Source: Natronoflexus pectinivorans (GTDB taxonomy: Bacteria > Bacteroidota > Bacteroidia > Bacteroidales > Marinilabiliaceae). From it: 64,000 nt of DNA. Position 1 is the first letter of the stretch. Each line of letters starts with the position of its first letter. Below are positions 43,963 through 52,806 of this stretch, in pieces. A program made the translations under genes and the position numbers. Location: the NCBI RefSeq assembly GCF_004345615.1, contig NZ_SLWK01000017.1, positions 1 through 64,000 on the forward strand, in the 5' to 3' direction. The notes under the pieces are model-generated. The model had not been told where the DNA came from. It did not search any database and was given only the letters and a program-made list of their open reading frames with translations.

Positions 43963-45222
43963 TTAGTTTGAGACAGCCATTTCACCTGCCAAATAGCCGG
44001 TAGAGAATGCAATTTGGAGATTGAATCCCCCTGTATTGGCGTCAAGATCGATTACTTCGCCGGCAAACCAAAGATTTTTCAAAAGTTTAGATTCCATGGT
44101 TTTGGAGTTTATCTCCAAAACAGGCACTCCGCCGGCAGTAATAATGGCTTCTTTATAACCGGGATGACCTGTTACCGTAAACCTGAAATCCTTCATCAAT
44201 ATCAATATGCGCTTTCGCTCTTTTGCATTTACCTGGTTGCAGAGTTTCTCACCATCCATTTTCAATAAACTCAAAAATACAGGGATCAACTTGGAGGGTA
44301 ACCAAAGTTTGAAGATGTTTTCCAACTGTTTTTTGCCATGTTCGTTCAAATCACGTAACAAACGTGCATCCAGCTTTTTATCATCCAATGCAGGCTTCAG
44401 ATCAATTCCTATTTCAACGTTGCCACCGTCGGTAATTGAATCCACCACATGCCGGCTCAAAGTAAGAATGATGGGACCTGTTAATCCATAGTGGGCAAAC
44501 ATTAACTCACCAAACTCCTCGGTACTTTTTTTCCCGTTAACCCATACCACGGCTTTCACGTTTTTAAGCCCAAGACCTTGAAGTTTCGCTGCCACGTCGC
44601 CCTCTGTAACCAGTGGCACCAAGGCCGGTCTCACATTGGTTATGGAGTGTCCTGCCTGACGGGCTAATTCATAGCCATCGCCGGTAGAACCTGTGGCCGG
44701 ATAAGATTTCCCACCGGTACAAATGATGACATTTCTCCCGAAATAATCCATATTCCCACTTTCTGAAACAGTTCGGATTCCCTTTAATTGGCCATCAACA
44801 ATTATCAGGGATTCAACACGGGTGCGATAAACGATGTCAATATTCTCCTCTCCCATCCATGCTTTAATGGCTTTTAGAACATCTATGGCTTTGTTGCTGA
44901 CCGGAAACACTCTATTACCCCGTTCGGTGGTAGTTTCTACACCAAAATCGTGCAGGATTTTCAGAATGTCATCTTTAAAAAAAGTCTTGAATGCATGCTT
45001 CAAAAAACGGCCATTGGGAAATATATTTTTGAAATATTCCACTTCTGTTCCATCGTGAGTAATATTGCATCGCCCCTTACCGGTAATAAGAAGTTTACGC
45101 CCAGCCTGACGCATTTTTTCAACCAGCAGTACCCGTGCACCCAAATGCGCAGCACGTCCGGCTGCTATAAGCCCGGCAGCCCCGGCACCAATTATTATGA
45201 CATCGTACTGTTTTTCAGTCAT
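43963..45222 (-). CDS. BaiN/HI0933-family flavoprotein
   Basis: A 419-residue FAD-dependent oxidoreductase. The N-terminal dinucleotide-binding motif VIIIGAGAAGLIAAGRA (about 8-24) is followed by KLLITGKGRCNITHD, the diagnostic motif of the HI0933 family, and the C-terminal GEVIDLDANTGGFNLQIAFSTGY. Most members are uncharacterised; a few reduce steroid or flavonoid double bonds. A 13-bp palindrome lies 16 bp upstream of the start at 45238-45250. No partner gene; the next gene is hepT, 217 bp upstream on the same strand. Confidence 0.88.
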   Translation of the reverse strand: MTEKQYDVIIIGAGAAGLIAAGRAAHLGARVLLVEKMRQAGRKLLITGKGRCNITHDGTEVEYFKNIFPNGRFLKHAFKTFFKDDILKILHDFGVETTTERGNRVFPVSNKAIDVLKAIKAWMGEENIDIVYRTRVESLIIVDGQLKGIRTVSESGNMDYFGRNVIICTGGKSYPATGSTGDGYELARQAGHSITNVRPALVPLVTEGDVAAKLQGLGLKNVKAVVWVNGKKSTEEFGELMFAHYGLTGPIILTLSRHVVDSITDGGNVEIGIDLKPALDDKKLDARLLRDLNEHGKKQLENIFKLWLPSKLIPVFLSLLKMDGEKLCNQVNAKERKRILILMKDFRFTVTGHPGYKEAIITAGGVPVLEINSKTMESKLLKNLWFAGEVIDLDANTGGFNLQIAFSTGYLAGEMAVSN

Positions 45223-45237
45223 GAACTAAGGGATTAT

Positions 45238-45250
45238 TTGCATTATGCAA
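45238..45250. promoter_or_regulatory. Small palindrome upstream of the BaiN-like gene
   Basis: TTGCATTATGCAA is a perfect palindrome around a central T, 16 bp from the start codon of the flavoprotein gene. It could be a regulator half-site pair; the regulator is not known. Confidence 0.35.
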
Positions 45251-45439
45251 TAAGAGAATTCGTTCAATTTTAATTGGGAGCAATCATAAAAAGTCAAAGT
45301 TATCAGAAGATTCAATTTGCTTCAACGAAACTCCATTTTTGATTTTTTTTGGAGAACTGCTAAAAAAGCTTTATTAGAGTGGTCTAATTTTAGAGTTGCA
45401 AGCGTTGATAACAAACTTTTTAACCCAAACACTAACCAA

Positions 45440-45766
45440 TTATAAATCAAGACAATTACCAATTTCCTTTTTCAAAATAGGTAGATGTTTTGAAATAATT
45501 GCCCAGATAACAACATCATCTACTTTGTCGTAAGCATGAATTACCCAGTTTCGGGTATCTACAATCTGCCTGGCATTTGTTATGTTCAAATCGGGACATA
45601 AATTCAATGCACGGTTCATTGCCTCACCAATAATCTCTAATTCTCTTTCAATCCCCCTGCGCAGCAGTTTGTTATTCTGGTACTCGAAGAAGTCCCTTCG
45701 CCCGCCTAAGTATTCATCAATTGAGGTTTTTATATCGTATAAGTATTTTCTAACTTCACGCTTCAT
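45440..45766 (-). CDS. hepT: HEPN ribonuclease toxin (HepT/DUF86)
   Basis: A 108-residue all-alpha HEPN protein with the RNase motif RX4HXY complete: Arg72, His77, Tyr79 (RNWVIHAY). HepT toxins cut RNA and are silenced by the adjacent nucleotidyltransferase, which AMPylates the Tyr of this motif. The 5' end overlaps the 3' end of the mntA-like gene by 11 bp on the same strand, the usual antitoxin-first order. Intact with all key residues, so likely active. Confidence 0.9.
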   Translation of the reverse strand: MKREVRKYLYDIKTSIDEYLGGRRDFFEYQNNKLLRRGIERELEIIGEAMNRALNLCPDLNITNARQIVDTRNWVIHAYDKVDDVVIWAIISKHLPILKKEIGNCLDL

Positions 45767-46064
45767 AAATCAGGGATTTTGTTTCATTTACACTCTCAAT
45801 AAAATATGGATTTGAAAGTGAGCGTTCTGTAACAATGTCTATTTCCCGGTTAAAAATCTCTCGAAGCTTATAATGAAGGGTAAAATAATTATCGGCATAT
45901 TCTTCATGAGAAATATTATCCAAAAAAGAGATAAGGAAGTCGATGTCACTATCTTCTCGGGAATCACCTGATACGACTGACCCAAACGCATAAAGTCGTT
46001 TGATTTTAAGCTGCTGACATAAACGAATTATGTCAGATTTTTTATTGTCCAGGATTGCGTTCAT
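45756..46064 (-). CDS. mntA: MNT-type nucleotidyltransferase antitoxin
   Basis: A 102-residue minimal nucleotidyltransferase with the motif GSx10DxD: Gly28-Ser29 then Asp40 and Asp42 (YAFGSVVSGDSREDSDIDFL), and a further acidic residue in REIDIVTE. By family it neutralises HepT by transferring AMP from ATP onto the toxin. It lies immediately upstream of and overlaps hepT. Type VII toxin-antitoxin by that mechanism. The promoter is not obvious; the 136 bp upstream towards aspS is AT-rich and contains an 11-bp inverted repeat at 46163-46188. Confidence 0.9.
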   Translation of the reverse strand: MNAILDNKKSDIIRLCQQLKIKRLYAFGSVVSGDSREDSDIDFLISFLDNISHEEYADNYFTLHYKLREIFNREIDIVTERSLSNPYFIESVNETKSLIYEA

Positions 46065-46162
46065 AACTCATTTTTAAATCAATCAGATTTTGTTTAACTT
46101 ATTTTGTTATGTAAGCTCCATGAGTTTCACACAAAAAAAACGTGGTTTTCTTTCTCATGAAT

Positions 46163-46188
46163 ATTTCAAATTTAAACAAATTTGAAAT
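46163..46188. terminator. AT-rich hairpin between aspS and the toxin-antitoxin pair
   Basis: Perfect 11-bp arms ATTTCAAATTT (46163-46173) and AAATTTGAAAT (46178-46188) with loop AAAC. It lies 12 bp downstream of the aspS stop on the minus strand, placing it as a weak terminator for aspS or an operator for the antitoxin. Confidence 0.4.
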
Positions 46189-46200
46189 AATTATCCCATG

Positions 46201-47955
46201 CTACTCTGTAGACTTTAATTGAATATATAGCTCCTCTAGTTGATTTTGGTGAATAGGTGAAGGCGAGTCGATCATTACGTCCCTGGCAGCGTTGTTTTTG
46301 GGGAATGCAATGACATCGCGAATGGAATCCAGCCCTGCAAAAAGCGAAACCCAGCGGTCGAAACCAAATGCAATTCCTCCGTGAGGTGGTGCACCATATT
46401 TAAATGCGTTCATTAAGAATCCGAACTGGTTTCGTGCTTCCTCATCGGTGAATCCAAGAACTTCGAACATTCTCTTTTGCAATTCGCTATTGTGAATCCG
46501 GATGGAACCTCCGCCTAATTCCACGCCGTTGATAACAAGGTCATAAGCATCCGCACGAACCTTCCCGGGGTCACTGTTGAGCAATTCCAAATCGGTCTTA
46601 ACCGGCGATGTGAAGGGGTGATGCATGGCATAAAAACGCTGGGAGTCTTCATCCCATTCAAGCAATGGGAAATCGACTACCCAAAGTGGGGCAAAAACGT
46701 TTTTGTCGCGCAAGCCTAACCTGTTACCCATTTCAAGACGCAGTTCACTCAATGCATTGAGTGTTTTTGATTTTGGCCCAGCCAAAATCAAAAGCAAATC
46801 TCCGGGTTTGGCCTCAAAGATATCAGCCCATGACTTTAGCTGCTCAGCATCAAAAAACTTATCGACAGAAGACTTCAAAGAACCATCTTCATTATATTTC
46901 ACATAAACCAATCCCTGCGCTCCTATTTGCGGTTTTCTCACAAAATCGGTCAGTTTATCCAGATCCTTTCTGCTGTAATCGCCGCATCCACCGGCGCAAA
47001 TACCACCAATGTATTCTGCATCGTCAAACACCTTAAACCCTTTGCCCTGAACCTGAGTTGTCAGATTTTTGAAAGTCATCCCGAAACGAATATCAGGTTT
47101 ATCCGAACCATAGAACTCTATGGCGTCGGCATAACTCATTCTTGGAAAATCGTCTTCAATATCAATGTTTTTTACTTTACGAAACAAATGTTTCGTAAGT
47201 CCTTCGAAAGCGGACAAGACTTCCTCGCGGCCAACAAAAGCCATTTCACAGTCAATCTGTGTAAACTCAGGCTGTCGGTCGGCACGTAAATCCTCGTCCC
47301 TGAAACACTTTACAATTTGAAAATAGCGGTCGTAACCGGCCACCATCAATAACTGCTTAAATACCTGTGGCGATTGCGGAAGCGCGTAGAACTGTCCGGG
47401 ATGAACCCTGGATGGCACAACAAAATCGCGTGCGCCTTCGGGAGTGGACTTGATTAGAAATGGTGTTTCAACATCCAAAAAACCTTTTTCGCTGAGGTAA
47501 TTTCGGATTTCAATGCCCATTTGATGGCGCAGCTCCAGGTTGCGGCGCACGGGAGTGCGACGCAAATCAAGATAACGATATTTCATTCTGAGTTCGTCGC
47601 CGCCATCGGAATCATCTTCAATGGTAAAAGGAGGCAACTCCGATGGGTTCAGAATCTCAATTTCATCAAGAATAATTTCGATTTCTCCGGTAGGTATTTT
47701 GTTGTTTTTGCTGCTTCGCTCGGCAACTGTCCCGGTAATCTGAATCACAAACTCGCGACCCAACTCATCAGCTTTTGCAGAGAGTCCGCTTTTTGATTCA
47801 GAATTAATAACCAACTGGGTGATGCCATAACGGTCGCGCAAATCGATAAAGGTCATGCCTCCAAGATTACGAACACGCTGCACCCATCCGCTCAGGGTTA
47901 CGTTTTTGTTTACATCTGCAATTCTGAGTTCACCGCAAGTATGAGTTCTATACAT
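46201..47955 (-). CDS. aspS: Aspartyl-tRNA synthetase
   Basis: Class II synthetase charging tRNA-Asp. The 584-residue protein has the OB-fold anticodon domain ([20 protein letters not shown]), the catalytic core with motif 2 [20 protein letters not shown] and motif 3 [15 protein letters not shown], and the bacterial GAD insertion in the middle. Bacterial-type length. Whether it also charges tRNA-Asn cannot be decided from sequence alone. Divergent from tadA. Confidence 0.97.
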   Translation of the reverse strand: MYRTHTCGELRIADVNKNVTLSGWVQRVRNLGGMTFIDLRDRYGITQLVINSESKSGLSAKADELGREFVIQITGTVAERSSKNNKIPTGEIEIILDEIEILNPSELPPFTIEDDSDGGDELRMKYRYLDLRRTPVRRNLELRHQMGIEIRNYLSEKGFLDVETPFLIKSTPEGARDFVVPSRVHPGQFYALPQSPQVFKQLLMVAGYDRYFQIVKCFRDEDLRADRQPEFTQIDCEMAFVGREEVLSAFEGLTKHLFRKVKNIDIEDDFPRMSYADAIEFYGSDKPDIRFGMTFKNLTTQVQGKGFKVFDDAEYIGGICAGGCGDYSRKDLDKLTDFVRKPQIGAQGLVYVKYNEDGSLKSSVDKFFDAEQLKSWADIFEAKPGDLLLILAGPKSKTLNALSELRLEMGNRLGLRDKNVFAPLWVVDFPLLEWDEDSQRFYAMHHPFTSPVKTDLELLNSDPGKVRADAYDLVINGVELGGGSIRIHNSELQKRMFEVLGFTDEEARNQFGFLMNAFKYGAPPHGGIAFGFDRWVSLFAGLDSIRDVIAFPKNNAARDVMIDSPSPIHQNQLEELYIQLKSTE

Positions 47956-48028
47956 GATTTCTGTTATTTTATAATTCTGTTGAAAGAGAAAAACCCTTCC
48001 GACTTCTTTCGTTTTTTACATTTTCAAA

Positions 48029-48036
48029 TATCTTTG
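48029..48036 (+). promoter_or_regulatory. -7 element for tadA
   Basis: TATCTTTG matches TAnnTTTG perfectly, identical to the proximal left-edge promoter. The -33 region is weak (TTTC rather than TTTG). A long leader of about 85 bases with a hairpin follows before the tadA start. Confidence 0.5.
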
Positions 48037-48071
48037 CGAAAATAGAAAGAAAAAAAAAGAAACGCACACAA

Positions 48072-48099
48072 TCGTTTATGAGATTTATCTCATAAACGA
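48072..48099 (+). promoter_or_regulatory. Leader hairpin in the tadA 5' region
   Basis: Perfect 12-bp arms TCGTTTATGAGA (48072-48083) and TCTCATAAACGA (48088-48099) around loop TTTA, between the probable tadA promoter and its ATG. No T tract follows, so it is not a terminator; it could be an operator or an mRNA control element. Confidence 0.5.
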
Positions 48100-48126
48100 A
48101 TATTCCCGACATTAAAGAGATTGATT

Positions 48127-48573
48127 ATGGATAAGATTGATTTTACCGACAGATATTTTATGCAACAGGCATACAAAGAAGCTCGTGAAGCTTTTAGTAA
48201 AGATGAAGTCCCTGTTGGAGCAGTAATCGTGAGCAAGGGACAAATCATTGCCCGTGCACATAATCTCACCGAAACGCTAAACGATGTGACAGCCCACGCC
48301 GAAATGCTGGCCATTACATCAGCTGCAGAAACATTAGGCGGAAAATATCTAAATAACTGTACGCTTTATGTAACCCTTGAGCCATGTGCCATGTGTGCCG
48401 GAGCTTTAAGCTGGTCACAAATAGGCCGAATTGTATTTGCAGCTCCGGATGAGAAAAGAGGCTTCTCCAGATTAACGCCATCTCCTTTGCATCCAAAAAC
48501 GGAAGTTGTATCAGGAATAATGGCAGAAGAGTGTAGCTTGTTGGTAAAAGAGTTTTTTGGTAAAAAGAGGTAG
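48127..48573 (+). CDS. tadA: tRNA-specific adenosine deaminase
   Basis: Converts A34 to inosine in the wobble position of tRNA-Arg(ACG). A 148-residue cytidine-deaminase-fold protein with the zinc motif HAEMLAI (about residues 57-63) and PCAMCAGAL (about 85-93), the TadA spacing. Start is ATG 48127; a TTG two codons upstream opens the frame. Next comes a helicase gene 61 bp on. Confidence 0.93.
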   Translation: MDKIDFTDRYFMQQAYKEAREAFSKDEVPVGAVIVSKGQIIARAHNLTETLNDVTAHAEMLAITSAAETLGGKYLNNCTLYVTLEPCAMCAGALSWSQIGRIVFAAPDEKRGFSRLTPSPLHPKTEVVSGIMAEECSLLVKEFFGKKR

Positions 48574-48585
48574 TTTGCAACCATT

Positions 48586-48616
48586 TTTGAAAACTTAGAC
48601 AAATTATCTATCTTTA
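48586..48616 (+). promoter_or_regulatory. Probable promoter for the Pif1-like gene
   Basis: TTTG (48586-48589), a 19-base spacer, then TATCTTTA (48609-48616), one base off the TAnnTTTG box. Spacing is right. It lies 18 bp before the start codon. Confidence 0.5.
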
Positions 48617-48634
48617 TGTAGAAAAAATCCAGAA

Positions 48635-51100
48635 ATGACAGCAACCACCATAACCTCATCGCCCAATATTGAACTGGCTCGTCAATTCATAGAAAATACA
48701 GGAAAAAACCTCTTTTTAACAGGCAAAGCCGGCACGGGAAAAACAACCTTTCTACGACAAATAAAAGCAAACTCCCCGAAAAGGATGGCCATTGTAGCTC
48801 CCACAGGAGTAGCAGCCATTAATGCCGGAGGGGTTACCATCCATTCCCTTTTTCAACTTCCGTTTGGCCCACAAATTCCCTACCATTACCTCCCGCAAAC
48901 GCAACCAACTCCTGAATCGAAATTTCGTTTTAGCAGGGAAAAACTCAACATTTTAAGAAGCATTGACCTATTGGTAATTGATGAAATTAGTATGGTTCGT
49001 GCCGATTTACTGGATGCCATAGATGGCGTTTTGCGTCGATACAGATATAGAAACAAACCCTTTGGCGGAGTTCAACTTTTAATGATAGGTGATTTACAAC
49101 AGCTGGCACCCGTTGTAAAACGTGAAGATTGGGCCATGCTGGAACAGTATTACCCCGGGCCATTCTTTTTCCAAAGCAAAGTTTTGCAGCACCACCCTGT
49201 TGAAACCATCGAGCTGACACATATTTTCCGACAAAACGATGAAGTCTTTATTGATTTACTCAATGAAATTCGAGAAAATAAACTATCTACCAAAGGACTG
49301 CAGATTCTTCAAAAAAGATACATTCCCGAATTTAAAGCTCCAAAAGGATATATTACGCTCACCTCCCACAACAGGCAAGCCGATGAAATTAATCGAAAGA
49401 ATCTTGATGCCATAAAAGGGTCGCCATTGGTTTTTAAAGCCCGGTTAGAGGGCGAATTCCCGGAAACCAGCTATCCCAACGACTATGAACTGAAGTTGAA
49501 ACCAGGGGCACAAGTAATGTTTACAAAAAACGACACATCTTTCGAAAAACTCTATTTTAACGGGAAAATCGGAACCATAGAACGAATAGTTGAGGAAACA
49601 GTTTACGTAAGATGTTCTGACCCTGACATGCTTCTTGAGGTTGAGCCCGTGGAGTGGCAAAACTACAAATACACGCTGAACCAGTCCACCAATGAAATTG
49701 AAGAAGAAGTGGTTGGAAAATTCATTCAATATCCTTTGCGTCTGGCATGGGCCATCACCATTCATAAAAGTCAAGGGCTTACTTTCGACCATGCCATTAT
49801 TGATGCCAATGCGGCATTTGCGCATGGGCAAACCTACGTGGCACTGAGTCGCTGCCGCACACTGGAAGGAATGGTTCTTACTTCCCCCATCGACCAGAAG
49901 AGCATCATCTCCAGTAGTTCAGTGAACCATTTTATTCATAAATCCACCTCCAATCCGCCCACATCTGAAACAATAAAAAGTTTTCAGCTGGAATATGAAC
50001 GAGAGCTGATATTTGAACTATTTGATTTTTCACAGCTTAACCGTCGGTTAAGCCGCCTTCATAAAGAGATTTCCCAAAATCACAAGGTGATTTTTGGGAA
50101 CTTTCCCGATGCAATGAATGAACTTTTGCTGCAATTCAGAGAGAAAATTCAATCCATATCAGAGAAATTCAATCAACAACTCAATTACCTGCTGTCTCTT
50201 CAACTTCCGGCAAACGAAAACCAACAATTGCAGGAGCGCATTAAAAAAGCAGCAGAGTATTTTCTGCCTCAATTGGAAGTACTGTTTAGTCCGATTTTGA
50301 ATGAGCCCGATTTTGAAACAGACAATAAAGAGATTCGAAAGATCATAAACGACCAGATAGAGAACATCCTGAAAAGTTATACCACCCATCATCACTGCCT
50401 GGACGCATGCCGGGAGGGATTTTCCATTGCATCCTACCTTGCAGCTAAGTCCGTTAGCAACATTGAGAAGAAGTTGAAAAAAGCGAAGCAGACTTCTAAA
50501 CAGACGCAAGCTTCGTCGGTATCTGAACGGCCTGATTTATACAACCAGCTTCGTGATTGGAGGAACCAGCAGGCCGAAGAATTAAACCTGCCCCATTACA
50601 TGATTTTACAAACTAAAACCATGGTAGATTTGGCCAACAGGTTGCCTTCTTCAATTAAAGAACTACATCAGATAAAAGGATTTGGGAAACGAAAAACCGA
50701 GCAATTTGGGAAGCAAATACTGGAACTGATTCAAACATATCGTAAAGACCATAACATCGGAGAGGCAGAATTGGATTTCACTCCTCTTCCGGGAAAAACG
50801 AAGAAAAAACCCACATGGGAAACCACTCTGGAAATGTTTAAAACAGGAGTACAGCCTGCTAAAATAGCACAAAAACAAGGCCTTGCTGTTTCAACCATTT
50901 ACGGCCATCTGGCAAAAGCCGTAGGAATGAAAGAGATAGATGCCGAATCAGTATTGAGTAAAGATAAAATTGACATCATCTCTCAATGGGTTGAAAAACA
51001 TCAAACTTATTCTGTTACCAGTGTATTTAAAGGCCTCAACAGAAAATACACCATGGAGGAAATAAAAATAGGCATGGCAGCAGTCAGGTCCGGCTATTAA
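48635..51100 (+). CDS. Pif1/RecD-like helicase with HRDC and C-terminal HTH domains
   Basis: An 821-residue SF1B-type helicase. Walker A GKAGTGKTT at 30-38, Walker B LLVIDEISMV near 110, motif III GDLQQLAP near 152, and a C-terminal UvrD-like core (AITIHKSQGLTFDHAIID). Beyond residue 430 it adds a long helical region, an HRDC-like domain (about 630-700, with IKELHQIKGFGKRKTEQFGK) and a C-terminal helix-turn-helix domain (about 715-821, with GLAVSTIYGHLAKAVGM). DNA repair or recombination is the expected role. Confidence 0.9.
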   Translation: MTATTITSSPNIELARQFIENTGKNLFLTGKAGTGKTTFLRQIKANSPKRMAIVAPTGVAAINAGGVTIHSLFQLPFGPQIPYHYLPQTQPTPESKFRFSREKLNILRSIDLLVIDEISMVRADLLDAIDGVLRRYRYRNKPFGGVQLLMIGDLQQLAPVVKREDWAMLEQYYPGPFFFQSKVLQHHPVETIELTHIFRQNDEVFIDLLNEIRENKLSTKGLQILQKRYIPEFKAPKGYITLTSHNRQADEINRKNLDAIKGSPLVFKARLEGEFPETSYPNDYELKLKPGAQVMFTKNDTSFEKLYFNGKIGTIERIVEETVYVRCSDPDMLLEVEPVEWQNYKYTLNQSTNEIEEEVVGKFIQYPLRLAWAITIHKSQGLTFDHAIIDANAAFAHGQTYVALSRCRTLEGMVLTSPIDQKSIISSSSVNHFIHKSTSNPPTSETIKSFQLEYERELIFELFDFSQLNRRLSRLHKEISQNHKVIFGNFPDAMNELLLQFREKIQSISEKFNQQLNYLLSLQLPANENQQLQERIKKAAEYFLPQLEVLFSPILNEPDFETDNKEIRKIINDQIENILKSYTTHHHCLDACREGFSIASYLAAKSVSNIEKKLKKAKQTSKQTQASSVSERPDLYNQLRDWRNQQAEELNLPHYMILQTKTMVDLANRLPSSIKELHQIKGFGKRKTEQFGKQILELIQTYRKDHNIGEAELDFTPLPGKTKKKPTWETTLEMFKTGVQPAKIAQKQGLAVSTIYGHLAKAVGMKEIDAESVLSKDKIDIISQWVEKHQTYSVTSVFKGLNRKYTMEEIKIGMAAVRSGY

Positions 51101-51124
51101 ATTAAAACCACCTCCAGGCCATTA

Positions 51125-52369
51125 TCATAAACTTCTTCTTATTATCCACCTGACACCAAACCCGACCAATAGCAAAGCTATTCCCGAAATGATTACTTGC
51201 AATGGCAAAGCTACCGACATGGCCAGGCATCCAATGAGACCTAGAATCGGAATTGCTTTTCCGTATAGTTGTTCATGTTTGGGTTGTTTAATGGCAGATA
51301 AATTTGCTATACTGTAGTAAAGCAATATGGTAAAAGTAGCAGAACGAACAATGAATTCAAAAGTGCCAAACCATGTTAACAACAAAATAACAAAACCGGT
51401 AAAGATGATTCCAATATGGGGTACTTTGTATCGGCTGTGAATCTGTTCAAAAAAGGTAGGAAGATCATTCCTCCGCCCCATGGCTAATAACATCCGGCTG
51501 ATGCCCAAAATCTGACTCAACAAAACTCCCAACATGGCGGTAGATGCTCCAATGGTAACCACCATGTTTATGCCCGGAGCCGATAAGTTTGAAGCTACAA
51601 CCTGTAATGGAGAAGAACTCCCGGCCATGTTTTCATAACCTATAACACCCACTGCGACAACTGAAATGCCGGCGTATAAAATGATGGCGGAGATAATGGT
51701 GATGATAACAGCACGTGGAATTGTTTTTTCAGGCTCTTTAACCTCCTCAGCCAAAGTGGCGATGCGTGCATACCCGGTAAATGCAAAAAACAGCAAAGCA
51801 GCAGATTCGGCCACTCCCGGCAAGCCAAAAGGCGCAAAAGGAACAAAATTGTCTTTTTGCACAAATGTAATACCTCCCGCAAAAAGGTATATTAACGACA
51901 GGAGCGTTACTGACACAATAATCAGATTTAATTTACCGGCCTTCTGAATTCCAAAATAGTTGGCAAGAGTGAGAAGAACAACAGCTGAGACAGAATAAAA
52001 CATTGGTGACAACACCGGCACCAATTGGTAAAAATAGCTCCCAAAGCCAATGGCAACAACTCCGGCAGCCGATAGTTTACTCAACAGGAACATCCATCCG
52101 GCTGAAAACCCCATGGCTGGTGAAAGTAAACGATAGCCATATTCATAAGTTCCCCCCGATTGAGGATAGACAGCTGCCAATTGAGCCGAACTTAAACCAT
52201 TAAATGTGGCAATAATCCCGGCTACAACCAACCCTACAAGAAATGCAGCTCCTGAAACTCCGGCAGCCACGCCTGTTACAACAAAAATCCCTGCTCCAAT
52301 AATTGCACCTAACCCTACACCCACGGCATCTTTCAACGTAAGTGCACGAACCAATTCATGTTTTGTCAT
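51125..52369 (-). CDS. Amino-acid permease (APC superfamily)
   Basis: A 414-residue inner-membrane transporter with about ten to twelve helices. The first helix (VGVGLGAIIGAGIFVVTGV) carries the GxxxGxGIF motif of the amino acid-polyamine-cation superfamily. Slightly shorter than most family members. Start ATG 52369 preferred to GTG 52375. Substrate cannot be read. It lies 13 bp downstream of the DUF2007 gene on the same strand. Confidence 0.88.
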   Translation of the reverse strand: MTKHELVRALTLKDAVGVGLGAIIGAGIFVVTGVAAGVSGAAFLVGLVVAGIIATFNGLSSAQLAAVYPQSGGTYEYGYRLLSPAMGFSAGWMFLLSKLSAAGVVAIGFGSYFYQLVPVLSPMFYSVSAVVLLTLANYFGIQKAGKLNLIIVSVTLLSLIYLFAGGITFVQKDNFVPFAPFGLPGVAESAALLFFAFTGYARIATLAEEVKEPEKTIPRAVIITIISAIILYAGISVVAVGVIGYENMAGSSSPLQVVASNLSAPGINMVVTIGASTAMLGVLLSQILGISRMLLAMGRRNDLPTFFEQIHSRYKVPHIGIIFTGFVILLLTWFGTFEFIVRSATFTILLYYSIANLSAIKQPKHEQLYGKAIPILGLIGCLAMSVALPLQVIISGIALLLVGFGVRWIIRRSL

Positions 52370-52388
52370 TTGCACCTAGCCAATTCGA

Positions 52389-52625
52389 TTACTTAACCTG
52401 GTTATCCTTAAACTCATTTATTACAGGAGTTGCAGCATCCATATCTTTCTCCTGAATGAATAAATCAACCGTTTCAGGTGGTCCTCCATAGAAACCTGCG
52501 GCTACTCCGGATTTGAAATTATCCTTTATCATGGAAGTAATACCTAATTCCTCAAGACGACCTTTCAGAAGGAGGACTGTGACCTCGCTTGCGGTGAATA
52601 TTTTTACGATGTTATCGTCAGACAT
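52389..52625 (-). CDS. DUF2007 small protein
   Basis: A 78-residue protein with the DUF2007 outline: VKIFTASEVTVLLLKGRLEE then LGITSMIKDNF, ending in an acidic VDLFIQEKDMDAATPVI. Some members are called putative signal-transducing proteins, but no function is established. It precedes the permease gene by 19 bp and is probably cotranscribed. Confidence 0.75.
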   Translation of the reverse strand: MSDDNIVKIFTASEVTVLLLKGRLEELGITSMIKDNFKSGVAAGFYGGPPETVDLFIQEKDMDAATPVINEFKDNQVK

Positions 52626-52735
52626 AAGCTTAATGTTTTTTGAGATAAGTAAAACGATTCTTTGATTGTGAAGGTAAGATACAAAATCTCTGTTATTGCG
52701 ACAACGATTCTTTTTAACAAATGGTTAAATATTTA

Positions 52736-52769
52736 AAAGCTACGTAAAGTGTACACTTTACGTAGCTTT
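52736..52769. terminator. Perfect 34-bp palindrome after the BASS transporter gene
   Basis: Arms of 17 bp (AAAGCTACGTAAAGTGT and its complement) with no spacer. It lies between the DUF2007 start and the BASS transporter stop, so the minus-strand transcript of the transporter would end here; the T tail is short. A regulatory operator is the alternative. Confidence 0.55.
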
Positions 52770-52806
52770 CTTTTAAATCATTCACCCCATATCAAAACAA
52801 AAAGGA

